NCBI GenBank assembly: GCA_029844215.1
Contig: CM056738.1
Location: 62,835,593 to 62,899,592 of the forward strand
DNA from: Przewalskia tangutica
Lineage: Eukaryota > Streptophyta > Magnoliopsida > Solanales > Solanaceae
Reading direction: 5' to 3'
DNA length: 64,000 bases
Part shown: positions 1 to 11,057 of the stretch, in pieces
Layout: each line of letters opens with the position of its first letter
Position numbering within the stretch: position 1 is the first letter of the stretch
Translations under genes and position numbers: made by a program
Notes under the pieces: generated by a model
Database searches by the model: none
Seen by the model: the letters and a program-made list of their open reading frames with translations, nothing else
Told to the model about the DNA's origin: nothing

Positions 1-1443
1 AATAAGAATCTGAAAGTATTTCAAAAGAGTTATTAACCATTTTTGAAAGAAAAGAAATACTTGGTTTTAAAAGCTTAAGTGTTATACTAGCTTTATGGGA
101 AGTTAGGTATAACGACTTAAGGAAGATAGAAGGAACGATTTACTTATTTTTTTTTATGAAAGTCTTGTATTGATTTCTGGAAAGTGTAGTAAGATGGTTT
201 GATAAGTAGACATGTTAGGATGCTACGTGTGTTAGTATCTTGTGATGTTTGTAAATGGGTTTCCCTTGATTGCGCTTATGTTGTTTAACGATCAGCCGTT
301 ATGTTGGTATTGTACCACTCACCCTTGACATGATCTCGGGGGTTAAGTCGCCTCCACGCGGGTAATACTCGAGCGATGTGTGACTATGATTCGAGGATAC
401 CTACGCGGGTCGAGGGGACCTACGCGAGCTACGAGTTCGAGTTAGTGTGCCGCCTTTTTGGTCATGCGGTGCATGTGGCCACGCGGTGCGAGTCGGGGCG
501 CCGGGAGTAGCTACCCTCGATGCGAGAATACCTCACGCGCGGGCCATTGGAGTGGCCTATGCGAGCGCGGAAGTTCGGACTAGACGCGACATTAGATATC
601 ACGCGCGAGTGGCGGCCGATCATGTGGCGGTCTAGACAGATCTCATGATACAATTTATGACCTTGTTGGTACTGTGGGTTTTAGTAGTCGGCTATGCCTT
701 CGTACTTACCCCGTACGGTTTTATTATGACACAGGTGGGACCTGGTGTTCATGTGTATTCCTTGGTGCTTTTATATCATAGACTGCCGGCAGTGAGGAAG
801 GTATTCCACGGGCATGATTGATGTTGCGGGCGTGAGACCCATAGTTGTATTTGAGTGATGACTTTGAGGGCGTGAGTCACGACTTGACATATCGCTTATT
901 TATTGTGAACTGTAGTTTGGTTATCATACATGTCTCCTGCTTTATATAGACTACTATGATTTCATTTACAGTATTTTCAGTTTCACATACTTGGTACCTG
1001 TTGTACTGACCTCCTTCGGGGGGCTGCGTTCATGCCGCAGGTAGAGGTACACCAGTCGTCGATCCTCGCTCATAGGATCACAATTCAGCGTTTTGGGAAG
1101 CTCCGTTTCTCCGGAGGCTTATCTTTGGTATAGTCCCCTGTTGTTGTAGGTACTTACATTCAGGGGTATGGCGGGGCCCTGTCCCGTCGTTGTTGTTATA
1201 ACATTCGTAGAGGTCTGTAGTACTGTTGTGGGCAGAGTTTGAAAAAGGGATGTAACTGTTCGGGTTCAAGTTTTATTTATATATTCAGGAAGGTAACCGT
1301 TTTGGTTAGCCTGTTTTTCTTATTTCATTATCGTATATCTTGTTCATGTGTATGTTTCTATTTCCGCTGATTTTCTCTGATGTTGTATCACTAGGGTGCC
1401 CGGGGTAAGGCACCAGTCGCGGGCCCGGGGTCGGGTCGTGACA
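1..1443 (+). repeat. 5' LTR of element A, cut by the window start
   Basis: This is the 3' portion of a long LTR. It ends in TCGTGACA at 1443 and is followed directly by a primer binding site, which fixes its orientation and end. The same sequence recurs from 14843 onward as the 3' LTR of the same element, nearly identical over about 1.4 kb. It contains GC-rich degenerate repeats at about 360-620, the conserved U5 block around 1015-1210 (hairpin segment ending in gtcccgtc) and the terminal hairpin GGTGCC/GGCACC at 1395-1415. Short open frames here (for example 447-635) are repeat by-products with no recognisable domain. Confidence 0.93.
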
Positions 1444-1447
1444 AAAG

Positions 1448-1459
1448 TGGTATCAGAGC
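1448..1459 (+). other. Primer binding site of element A (initiator tRNA-Met type)
   Basis: TGGTATCAGAGC lies four bases after the end of the LTR. It is complementary to the 3' end of plant initiator tRNA-Met, the usual primer for minus-strand DNA synthesis in Ty3/gypsy elements. This is an undamaged copy; several other copies in the window differ in the same way. Confidence 0.95.
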
Positions 1460-1651
1460 AGTTAATCCTCGGAAAGTGTCTACAGACCGTATCTAGTAGA
1501 GTCTTGATTATCGGTGTGTTGTGCACCACACCTATAATCAGGAGGCTGCAGGATATTTAGGATTGGTTTCCATTCTTCTCACTCTGAGATCGTGCCTTAG
1601 AGCTGTGTTATAAGTTGGACCCCTCTAACGTAATTCTTTCCCTTACCAGTT

Positions 1652-2710
1652 ATGCCTCCGCGCAAGGCAACCCGCCCGAGCGGGCAAGGCGCGGCGGAGC
1701 TGCGAGTAGAGCACAGAGGGTTACGAGGGCACAGGCCCAATCATCACCTGGGGTGGTGCTTCATTCGGGGAGTTCTGCGACGTCGCCAGCCCCAGCAGAG
1801 TTTAGCACAGCGGCAGCAGTTCCTACTGCGGCCATGAGATTTGAACCTCCAGTTCCACGACCAGTAGCAGAAAGTATGGATTGCAAAAGAGACGACCCCG
1901 TTGCTAGCTAGGGATTTAGCAACCAGAGAGTATATGATGTACCGATTTATCACGGGTCTTGATGATTATCTAAGGAAGGGTTGTGCGAGAGTAGCTCTTC
2001 AGTCAGGCATGAGCATGGCCTGCGTACGGGCTTATGCGCAGCAGGCCGAGAAACGTAGGGATCGACGGGTTAACCAAGATCAGCAGAAGAGGCCGACGGC
2101 AGGTCCTTTGGTAACTTCCAAGGCGAATCGCCTCGTGTAGATCGATATGCACCCCCGCCGGTGCAGAGTGGTCCTTCACAGGGTTCAGGACGTTCGGAGT
2201 ATTAGGAGTTGGTCAGAACTCCAGGGTTTCTGGTTCACAGATTGCATAGGTTCTAGCCAGCCAGATTCAGTTTTCCCTCAGTGTTCACCATGTGACAGGC
2301 GTCATCCCGGGGAATGTCGTCTTTTTGCTAGTGCTTGTTTTACCTACAGCCGTCAGGGCCATGTGAGGAGAGAATGTCCTAGTAGGAGGGATACAGGTGG
2401 GATGACTTAGCCTACCAAGTCAGTTGCGGATTCAGTGGTTCGGAGAGGAAGGGGTGTTAACCAGAGGAGGCCACTCCCACCTCGGTATGGCCGTTGCGGT
2501 AGGTGTTCTTATGGGGAGTGTCGTACTACTTAGATAGCTTGTTAGGCTTGCGGCCAGCAGGGCCATTTCGCGAGAAATTGTCCGAACAGAGGTGGCGCGG
2601 ATGTTACGACTCAGCCTTCGGGATCAGTGGCTGGTTCATTACCGTCTGTAGTTATGCGCCCAGCAGAGCAGGATTTGATTGGAGCGACAAAGGGAAAGTG
2701 AGGCAGTAGT
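1652..2710 (+). pseudogene. gag: Degenerate gag of element A, core domain deleted
   Basis: The ATG at 1652 opens with MPPRKATR, the same gag start seen in the sister elements. The frame shifts almost at once; the next gag residues (TRAQAQSSPGVV...) lie in the frame open at 1615-1911. The sequence then jumps from the N-terminal linker to the segment with FITGLDDYLRKGCARVAL (1941-1999), so the central Retrotrans_gag fold present in elements X and D is missing. Two tandem copies of the nucleic-acid-binding zinc-knuckle region follow, at about 2279-2400 and 2485-2600. Each has a CxxCxxxHxxxC-like half and a CxxCxxxxHxxxxC half, and several cysteines are lost. Gag normally forms the cytoplasmic particle that packages element RNA; this copy cannot encode one. 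No protease or reverse transcriptase follows. Confidence 0.85.
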
Positions 2711-2739
2711 TACAGAGATATCTTCAGCCTTAAGAGACT

Positions 2740-3215
2740 TGTTTAGGTCGTTATGGTAGATACATGTGGAGTGCTATGTTCTGGTAGCATTGAGTAAGTT
2801 GTGATTAGAAAAAAAACATGGGTAGTTGAAAAGGGTAAGTCTGGGGACGAGAAAATGGGGAGCCTTAGAATTTATAACAGTTGGGACCTTGGATGCAAGG
2901 CCGTCTTGAGTGGATGATTTTACGGTTGGTCTTTGTCGAAGTACTTGGTATGCGTGATATATTGTGGGATAATTCCATGGGTAGTGTGAGATGGAAGTGG
3001 TAGCTTTCATGACGTGAATTGGTAAGATTGTTCCGGATCGGGGAACGAGAGTTTAGTACGAAGTGGGTCGGGTTGAGGCCATATCGCGAGTCAACCCGCA
3101 GCCCGGAAGGTGGTGGGGTCAGTTGAGGTGGTCCCGCTAGAGGATAGGGTCACGAGGGTGTTAGGCCCAAGTTTAGGTAACCATCGTGCGAAGTTTGTGG
3201 ATCGTCGACCCGGTA
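2740..3215 (+). other. Conserved non-coding internal module (element A copy)
   Basis: This stretch aligns by eye with 43545-44060 (X), 49250-49760 (Y), the reverse complement of about 9060-9640 (B) and, more weakly, 53180-53990 (G). Landmarks are aaggccgtcttgag, agtggtagctttcatgac, gtaagattgttccggatcgg and tagggtcacgagggtg. No shared reading frame runs through the copies, and indels between them are not multiples of three. A hairpin sits inside it at 3069-3098. It occupies the place of pol in the gag-only elements, so a cis-acting RNA role such as packaging or dimerisation is possible, but that is inference. Confidence 0.75.
3069..3098 (+). other. Conserved hairpin within the non-coding module
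   Basis: CGGGTTGA (3069-3076) pairs perfectly with TCAACCCG (3091-3098) around a 14-base loop. In X and Y the outer stem reads CGGGTTGG/CCAACCCG, so the closing A-T pair has become G-C with both sides changed together. Element B has the A-T form at 9255-9283. Confidence 0.6.
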
Positions 3216-3224
3216 GGGCCGATG

Positions 3225-3960
3225 GGGTCAGCCCATCTTGTCTTTTAGTCAGGACTGTTTACTCGGCGGAGGGTTATGCGAGATGTTGTATATCAGGAAG
3301 GTTGTAAGGCTGCACGGGGTTCCTACTTTTATTTTATGACAGGCAGTAGAGCCCAGTTTTCGGCTATTTCTTTTGTTTCTGGAAGTTTTACCAGGCGGGG
3401 TTAGGAACTCAGGTGAGTCTCAGTATTGCATTCACCCTCGGGCCGGTGTTTTGATTTCAGGGGTAGCAGTGAGGATTATGTGCCTCTTGTTGAGTGAGTA
3501 TTGTAATAGCTACCATTTCAGTATTCGGATGGTGCCTTATGAAGCCTTGTATGGGCGGAAGTGTAGGTTGCCGGTCGATTGGTTCGATGTTGGCAAGGTT
3601 CAGATAGTTGGTCCATACTTGATTCAGCAGGATGTGGATAAGGTGAAGCTTATCCAGAAGAGGTTATTAGCGACTCGAGTCAGCGAAGTAGTATGGATAA
3701 TCGGCGTCGACACTGGAGTTGCCGACGGTGGGTCTTCTTGAAGGTACCACCCCGGAAGGGTGTGACGAGATTTGGAAAGCAGGGGAAACTTAGCCCGAGG
3801 TACTTTGGGCATTTTCAGATCGGTTGTAGAATATGCCAGGTTGCTTAGAAGTTAGCACTGCCCTCCGACTTAGGAGGCAGTACGTCCGGTATTCCATGTT
3901 GCTATGTTTCGGAAGAGTATCGGAGATCCCTCCAGAGTATTTTCCCAGTTAATGATGACC
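3225..3960 (+). pseudogene. Integrase fragment of element A
   Basis: In broken frames one can read integrase core and C-terminal pieces: LVRTVYSAEGYAR near 3240-3285 (as in RTTFSAEDYAK of element G), PYEALYGRKCRLPVDWFDVG at 3536-3595, then the linker with KVKLIQKRLLATRV, and a piece ending in SIGDPSRVF near 3915-3940. The catalytic stretch before these pieces is scrambled, and the chromodomain-like end seen in G is absent. Integrase normally inserts the cDNA copy in the nucleus; this fragment is non-functional. It follows the non-coding module directly, so protease, reverse transcriptase and RNase H are missing between gag and integrase. Confidence 0.85.
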
Positions 3961-4279
3961 AAGTTGGTGATAGTAACCCCGAGATTTTGGAAACTGAAGC
4001 AATGACAGAAATGTGGTAAGTATGCTAGTAAGAGTTTGAGTGTACGAGGAAGGTACGACGAATAAGAAAAGAGGCTAAGGTGTGTTAAGAAGATGGAAGT
4101 ATCCTTTGGACCATGGGTGGAAGTTTTTTTTTGTATTGTTATACACGTTAGAGGTGATTCCTCGTTAGCTTGGATTGAGTTTTGCGCGTATGTTGTATCA
4201 TGGCCATGTGTGGCATAATTGGTTTCGTAAGTATAGTAGGGAAGACTATACCAACACAGTATGTTTGGAGGCTTAGAGG

Positions 4280-4311
4280 AACATTGGGACGAATGTTTCT
4301 AAGGGGAAGAA
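4280..4311 (+). other. Polypurine tract and adjoining inverted repeat of element A
   Basis: The purine run taaggggaagaa (4300-4311) abuts the 3' LTR at 4312 and would prime plus-strand DNA synthesis. Just upstream, AACATT...CGAATGTT forms a slightly imperfect inverted repeat that is perfect (AACATTCG/CGAATGTT) in elements B and X. Confidence 0.85.
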
Positions 4312-5373
4312 TGTTACACCCCGTAGTTCCAGAGTATGTTTACGAGGACGTACGTACGAGAATACGACATTAAAATTGGAAAGGAAGAAAGATGTGATTT
4401 TTCGACGGAAAAGTTTCCGAATTTTGTGAAGGAAAAATGTTCGTTAAAGGGAATTGGATTCCCAGTTTTGGTATTCGGACTTTTTGGAATATTTGACAAT
4501 TATGGAATTTTATTTCCGGAATTGGTCACGTGGGGCCCACGGGAGGAAATTTACGGTTTGTGGGGCCCACTTTATTTTCGGATTTTTGGCATTGCGGATA
4601 TTTTCGAAAGATGAAATATTTTGGACGAGTAGGGGGGCGACACGTGTCACCCCCGTGTGGCCATGTTGGCCGAATTGGAGAAGGCCAAGTGGGACGTTTT
4701 TTTAGGTGGACAAGTGGCCCAATAAAGTATATTTATATATGTAAATCCGAAAATTAGTATACAAGGAATGCAATCCCGAAATAATTTTGTATACTACAAA
4801 TGTGACAATGGAGTTTGAGAATAAATTATACGGAGTAGGTCACTTAATTAATAATTGCGAAGTGGACACGTTTTGCGGTGGGTGCGTGTCGATTAAATAG
4901 CAGGGTGTGTAAACATTTTAAAAGAAAGTGGAAGACATCATTATTAGCATTCATTTAATGCTCTTAAAATATCTTTTGAGGGGAAATTTATATGCTGACT
5001 TAGGAGTTAGGAATACGTGGGAGACAATATGTATGAATGAACATTTGGATAAAGCCAAGAAAGGCAATTTGTTCTCCATTTAACTTAACATACGGTAATC
5101 AGTACTATTGCCCTATTTTGACTTCTGTAAACAAAACAAAATTTGCAATTCATTTCCTTGCTATTTTCGTCTTCCACATACAATTAACACTTGAGCCCTA
5201 TTCGACCAGTGCCTTTGAAGGGAAAATATTGCCATACTAATTTTCTGGATTTAATCAAGGTGTTATCATCCGTAATTCCAACCCTCATAACTCAGATAAT
5301 TACGTGGAATCGAGGTTGACATTTTACGCGCGGCGTATTCAACTTGGCAAGTAGGTTTAGCCGAGGAGGTATG
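4312..5373 (+). repeat. 3' LTR of element A, left part
   Basis: It starts with TGTTACACCCCGTAG just after the polypurine tract. At about 4634-4654 it carries the conserved U3 palindrome with an ACACGTGT core. The LTR is interrupted after 5373 by element B and resumes at 14365. The five bases gtatg at 5369-5373 are the left copy of the B target duplication. Nothing else is recognisable in the AT-rich stretch 4700-5370; the open frame at 5037-5240 matches no family I know. Confidence 0.88.
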
Positions 5374-6055
5374 TGTCACGACCCGAACCCGGGCCCGTGA
5401 CTGGTGCCTTACCCCGGGCACCCTAGTGATACAACATCAGAGAAAATCAGCGGAAATAAAAACATGAACATGAATTAAGAGACAAGATAAATAAACAGGC
5501 CAACCAAAACAGTTGCCTTCATCATATATATACATAAATACCCGAACAGTTATCCTTTTTACAAACCCTGCCCACAACAGTTCTACAGACCTCTAAGATT
5601 TACAACAACTATGACGGGACAGGGCCCCGCCATACCCCTGAATGTACAAGAACCTACAACTCAGGGAACACATACCAAAAGATAAGCCTCCGGAGAAACG
5701 GAGCTTCCCAACACGCTGAATGTGATCCTATGGCGGATCGACAGTCGATGTACCTTTACCTGCGGCATGAACGCAGCCCCCCGAAGGAGGTCAGTACAAC
5801 AGGTACCAAGTATGTGAAACTGTAAGATACTGTAAATGAAATCATAATAGTCTATATAAAGCAGGAGACATGTATGATAACCAAACTACAGTTCACAACA
5901 TAGAAGCAGTCATGTCAAGTCAGGGACTCACGCCCTAAAAGTCATCCTTCATACCCGTGGAACTCCTTCCTCACCGCCGATCTAGGTACAAATCATGTGA
6001 TACGTATAACGTGTCTCGCCCATCTTATGGACCCAATATAGAAAAGGGTGGAATA

Positions 6056-6362
6056 CATTCCTGCTCATCCCATGAACCGGTAGTCGAGTGGAACACATTC
6101 CCGGATGAACCGGTAGTCAAGTGAAATACATTCCCGGATGAACCGGTCCTCAAGTGAAATACATTCCCGGATGAACCGGTCCTCAAGTGAAATACATTCC
6201 CGGATGAACCGGTCCTCAAGTGAAATACATTCCCGGATGAACCGGTAATCAAGTGATATACATTCCCGGATAAACCGGTAGTCAAGTGATATACATTCCC
6301 GGATAAACCGGTAGTCAAGTGATATACATTCCCGGATGAACCGGTAGTCGAGTAGAACACAG
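6056..6362 (-). repeat. 33-bp minisatellite in LTR B (left), nine units
   Basis: Tandem units of cattcccggatgaaccgg followed by a variable triplet region and aagtgaaata, 33 bp each, nine copies. Because 33 is a multiple of three, two overlapping frames stay open through the array (11-residue repeats); this is a by-product of the period and not evidence for a protein. The other LTR of B also has nine units. Confidence 0.92.
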
Positions 6363-8260
6363 TACTTACACAACAAGGCTATCACACGTAACATGATCAA
6401 GTTTCATAACAACAAGTATAAGCAAGTTACACACGACTCAAGGTACTTTCATTTTATATCAAAGTCCGGATTTTAACCTTAAAGTACTACGTCCGTTAAA
6501 TTCCTTTTAAGATCCATTTCTTTTACAAAGGTCACCCGATACCCGTAGTATAAAAATAGAGTGACTAACATTGTTAAGTAAACCAAAATGCTTTCCTTTG
6601 TAAAAACCAAGTAACAACCTTATTTTCCAAACGTTCAAGTTTGCCCAATTTCGAATGCTCAAGTTTCTCATTTTAGAAAAAGGTTTCGTAGTTCATAGTT
6701 TTAGTCCTTTAAAACATAATTCTCCTTTAAACGTTTTGAGAAACCTATGTCTTATAAGTGAGTAGGTTATTCTTGTTTATAATCAATCTTATTAAGCAGC
6801 CATGATCTAGGAAATGTAATATCATTTTGTCTCATCTTAGCTTCGGATGGAGGTTTCTACTGGTTTTAATAATACTTCTTTAGTCAATACATTTTCCTTT
6901 TATTAACGCTGCAGTGGTTTGTCGATACACATTCTGATTTCCGAAATCAGTAAAACATTCTTAAGCCGTTATACCTAACTTCCCATAAAGCTAGTATAAC
7001 TCTTAAGCTTTCAAAACCCAAGTAATACTCATTCTTTCAAAACGATTCATAAATCTTTTGAAATGCTTCAAGTTCTTTATTAACACATATCAAGCCAGTT
7101 ATTATTCAAATCAGTTACCTTTTAAAAACCACAAAGTATGTGCTTATCCACATAAAGCTATTATAACCAACTTCCCATAAAGTCGTTATAACACTTTATG
7201 TTTTACATCAATCAAATACATTTAGCGCATGTACGTCTACCGTACTACATAGTTCACACATATCATGCTAGAAGAGATAGGAAGAGGTTCACATACCTCG
7301 TGACGATTATCGACTAATAGCAAAACGCTCCAAGTACCTCAAACCGTCGGCGACACTCTCAGTCAAGAAGATCACTCCACACGCAGTACTACAACCTATA
7401 GAGGCCACAAAGCGCCTATTAATACCTTTAGATCCCGACGTAGAATATTCTACAGAAAATTCGCAAAGACCTCCCGCAACAGCAGAAATCTCCTCCTCTA
7501 TCGAGGCCGCTACCAAGCCAACCGGGGGGTTAACACGTCATACCGGACGTGTACAATTATACTACACAAAGAATGCTACACAAGTCTATCTGAATACACC
7601 CTATGTAATTACGATTCTTCTTATTTAAATTCAGCTTAAGTCGCAAGACATTGCCGTAAGTATTATTCGAGCTTAAGTCAAAAGACATTGCCGCACAATT
7701 ATAATGTTCATTCTATATATAGTATACTTCAACTATATATTCCTACAACATGTAATTTCCAATTACAATAGAAGGTCAAGATATTTACCTCAATAAGCCC
7801 AAAATTATCCAAGTTATAAGTCGTTCCTGAACAAGGTTTAGCTCCTACTCCGTGCGCTCCAAAACGCTCCAAGAAACCCTTAGAAGTGTCTACACAACTT
7901 CTACTTAATACTTCAACTACGGTGAAGATTTTTCCTTAGGGTTTCGTTTAGTGGCTAAAGGAAGGTATAATAGTATTTTCCAAGCCAGATAAAGGGTACT
8001 TTGGAAAGTACTACAAGGTATTTGGCTAAAGTATTTTGGGCATTATAACGATACTAGTAGAATACATTTCTACCAAGGGGTAGTATTTTGACTAGCACAA
8101 TTAGGCTAGTGGGTTGCTCTCGCCAGAGCCACTAGGCAAGGGGGCTCTCGCCAAGGGCTTTCAAAGGGGAGGGGTGTGGACGAACTACACAAGGGAGGGA
8201 GGAAGAGAACTTCAAGACTTAGGAAGATTTTTGGATGAAGAAGTCTTCCAAAGGGTGGGG

Positions 8261-8268
8261 TATTTATA
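8261..8268 (-). promoter_or_regulatory. TATA box of LTR B (left)
   Basis: TATAAATA on the minus strand, about 400 bases inside the LTR from its U3 end, in the same relative place as in LTRs H, X1, X2 and LTR3. A pyrimidine-rich stretch and a telo-box follow downstream, consistent with an RNA polymerase II start near here. Confidence 0.7.
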
Positions 8269-8438
8269 GGTCAAGCAAAGGCCAACCAATGGCCAAGATG
8301 CATCCAAGTGTATAGCAAGTGTAGGGCTAGATTTCCACCATGTGTACCTTATCCATCTACCACACAACTTGCACAAAATATCCTACCAACTAAAGCTCTC
8401 TTTTTCGTCCACCATTACCGCCCACTCAAGGCCAATGT

Positions 8439-8460
8439 GAGGGTGACACATGTCACCCTC
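8439..8460 (-). promoter_or_regulatory. U3 palindrome of LTR B (left)
   Basis: Arms GAGGGTGACA and TGTCACCCTC are separated by two bases and match perfectly. The site lies between the U3 terminus and the TATA box and recurs in most LTR families of the window with an ACA(C/T)GTGT-like centre, resembling a G-box/E-box. Confidence 0.6.
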
Positions 8461-8671
8461 CCGTTGGTCCAAAATGTTTCGTCTCTCGGAAAATTCCGCA
8501 AAAATTATAAATGACATAGCCGGAAATTCCCCTACGAAAGTCGTGGAAAGCGTTTCAAAAAAACGACTCTAACCGTGTTGTGCACAAAAAGAATTCGGCC
8601 AAGCCTAAAGAAGTTCGAAAATTTCTACGTACGTCCCCCACGTACATACTCTGGAAATACGGGGTATAACA

Positions 8672-8685
8672 TTCTTCCCTCCTTA
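8672..8685 (-). other. Polypurine tract of element B
   Basis: Read on the minus strand the sequence is taaggagggaagaa, touching the 3' LTR. The inverted repeat AACATTCG/CGAATGTT lies just upstream of it on that strand. Confidence 0.9.
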
Positions 8686-9059
8686 GAAACATTCGTCCCG
8701 AATGTTCCTTCTCAAGACGGATAACGGTAAAGTTCTTCTAATAAGTTGCCAACGCCACAACTGGCCACTAAACAACATATGCACGCAAATACTTATATCC
8801 AAGTCCACGAGAAAACACCTCTAACATCACAAACTTTTGTCACTTTGCCGCGAGGTTCTAGTGTCACTCCGGCGACCCAACAAGCGATGCCGATCGCATG
8901 CGATTCCTGAGGTCTAAAATATACATCCTTCGCACCTTCTCCCTTTACAAGAAATGATCGTATCTATGCTCGCAATACATGCTCGCCTCTACCCTTACTC
9001 GTCATACTCTTCTCGAACTCTTGAACTCTTTTAGCATACGTACCACACTTTAGTTTCCG

Positions 9060-9640
9060 AAACTTGGAGTCACTACCTCCCAACTTGGTCATCCTATTAG
9101 CCTCGATCTTCCTTAAGGCTATTCCCGCCTTCACGATCTACTGGTCGAACGTATCCACGAACTCATACGATGGTCATCAAAACTTGGGCCTAGCACCCTG
9201 GTGACCCTACCACCTGGCGGGACCACCCAGCTGACCCCACCTCATTCCGGGCTACGGGTTGACACGCAACACGCCTCAACCCGACCTCCGTCACGCCAAC
9301 TCTCTTGTTTCTCGATCCGAACAACCTTGCTAAATCACATCATGAAAGATACCACTTTCATTTACCCAACCCAGAGACTTATCACACAATATTTTCTAGG
9401 CATAAAATGCACTCTGACAAGGATCACTCGCAAAATCTTGTACTCAAGACGGCCTTACATCTAAGGTCTCAACTGTAATATTCTAAGGTTCATCATTTCC
9501 TCACCCCCAGGCTTACCCTTTTCCCCAACCAGGTTCCTAAATCACATTTCAGCACAAAGCTATCCGAACATAACACTTAACACATTAACATAACATCAAA
9601 ACATACAAGCCTCTAGATGGTTAAGATATACCGTTACCGC
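9060..9640 (-). other. Conserved non-coding module (element B copy)
   Basis: On the minus strand this aligns with the module of X (43545-44060), with the same order of landmarks and the hairpin arms at 9255-9262 and 9276-9283. Open frames on either strand (such as 9201-9464) are not shared between copies. It lies between gag and the polypurine tract, where pol would stand in an autonomous element. Confidence 0.75.
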
Positions 9641-10852
9641 TCCACTCTAATCGTAAGTCCGCCTGCAGGCGCATAATCGTAGGCGATGAACTCGCCATCG
9701 ATCCGCAGGTCGCGCCAAGCCGCCATACCTCCTATAAGCACGCTCTCGTCACATGGCCCCGACGGCCGCGGTGAAGCAAGCACCGCAAAAGACGACATTC
9801 CCGGATGATGTTTGCCACATCGTACACCGAGGGGGACATGAATCCGTGGCTAGCACTCACGTATACTGTGGAACGGAAGCCACGAGCTCGACCAGCCCCG
9901 AATACCTGAACGTCCCAAGATCGAGGGGGACCACTCTATCTTGGAGGTACATAACTAGGCACTGAGGCGGTCCGCCTCAAAGTTACCAAAGGACCTGCTG
10001 TTGCTCGCCCTCTTCGCTGATCTCGGTCATTCCGTCGACCTCCGTGCCTCACATCCTGGTGCATGAGCTTGCATGCGGGCAATGTCCATGCCCACAAGAG
10101 CTACACCCGCACAAGCCTCGCCAAGTAATCGTCCAGCCCGTGACGTAGCGGTGTACTCCTCTCCATATCCGCTACTACGCTGGAACATACCGAGCTAATG
10201 AGTCGAACTCACATTGTACTTCTAACCGTCCGCCCGCCCCGCCTCAACGTCAAAAATTGCTGCCCGAGCCCTCTCATCTGTGGAGGCAAGAAATGTGCAA
10301 GAAATGCCCTCGAGAACTTCGTCCCAAAGCGCTGGAAGTGCATGCTCTTCCCGACAGCCTCCACGAATCAAACTACCAATCGCAGTATCACGCGGTGATG
10401 CGAACAATACCACCGACCGCTGCGAGGCTCGATCACTCATGATCCGTCAGTGCTTCGGATAAACTCACGAGGGTCGCCCTCGGCTCTCGATCCATAGAAC
10501 ACCGAGGGCTACAACTCGGAAGTCACGTAGCCTCAAACCGCTCGCTCGGGGTGTACTACGGTGCTACCGGGCCGGAATCGCTGCGATCCACCTATCCTCA
10601 TATCTCGCCACGACTCGCCGAATCGCCATCTCCTTGTACTTATCTCATCGGCTCCGGTGTGGGACCGAGGCTCAGTATTGTAGTCTCAGCAGCCCACCGC
10701 CGCGCTCTAAACTCGCTGGTGCCGGCGGCGTCGCGAAACCCGCCGTCTGGCACTGCTCAGTCGATCAGGGCTCGCGCTCGCACTCCTCGTATCTCGCTAC
10801 AGCTCTCGATCGCCTTGCCCATCCGGGCTCGCTGGGTTTTACGCGGAGGCAT
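9640..10852 (-). pseudogene. gag: gag of element B, broken by many frameshifts
   Basis: The ATG at 10852 (minus strand) begins MPPRK, as in sister elements, and the order of gag segments follows X. The Retrotrans_gag core can be followed in alternating frames (about 10500-10100), and the segment like CGKHHPGECR of the zinc knuckle is near 9790-9820. The frame changes repeatedly, often at places where X has CAG or CTG and B has a one- or two-base change. Either gag is truly decayed or the frames are broken by sequence errors; near-identical LTRs argue for a young element. Gag would form the particle and package RNA. Confidence 0.75.
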
Positions 10853-11042
10853 AACTGGTAAAGGAAAGGAATACGTCAGAGGGGTCCAATTTATCACACA
10901 GCTCTAAGGCACGATCTCAGAATGAGAAGGATGGAAACCAATCCTAAATGTCCTGCAGCCTCCTGATTATAGATGTGGTGCACAACACACCGATAATCAA
11001 GACTCTACTAGACACGATGCAGACACTTTCCGAGGACTAATC

Positions 11043-11053
11043 GCTCGATACCA
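11043..11053 (-). other. Primer binding site of element B, altered
   Basis: On the minus strand it reads TGGTATCGAGC, where the undamaged sites have TGGTATCAGAGC. It sits four bases from the 5' LTR end. The same one-base difference occurs at 22260, 32903 and 53030. Confidence 0.85.
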
Positions 11054-11057
11054 CTTT

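Larger units (their letters stand above)
5374..8671 (-). repeat. 3' LTR of element B (left copy)
   Basis: It is 3,298 bp long, starting TGTCACGACCC and ending GGGGTATAACA on the plus strand, i.e. TGTTATACCCC...GGGTCGTGACA on its own strand. It contains the 33-bp minisatellite, a telo-box (7936-7944), a minus-strand TATA box (8261-8268) and the U3 palindrome (8439-8460). It is nearly identical to 11058-14364, apart from scattered small changes around CAG/CTG sites and homopolymers, suggesting a recent insertion. Confidence 0.93.

Noticed and set aside
1448..1459. Possible tRNA-Met gene
   Set aside because: Only about 12 bases match; no cloverleaf follows. It is a primer binding site.
3225..3960. 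Integrase fragment in A as a domesticated host gene
   Set aside because: Frames are broken, and it sits in the proper order between gag and the polypurine tract of an LTR element.
6025..6400. Overlapping 111-residue open frames with 11-residue repeats, possible repeat protein
   Set aside because: They exist only because the 33-bp minisatellite period is divisible by three; two frames are open at once and both lie in an LTR.
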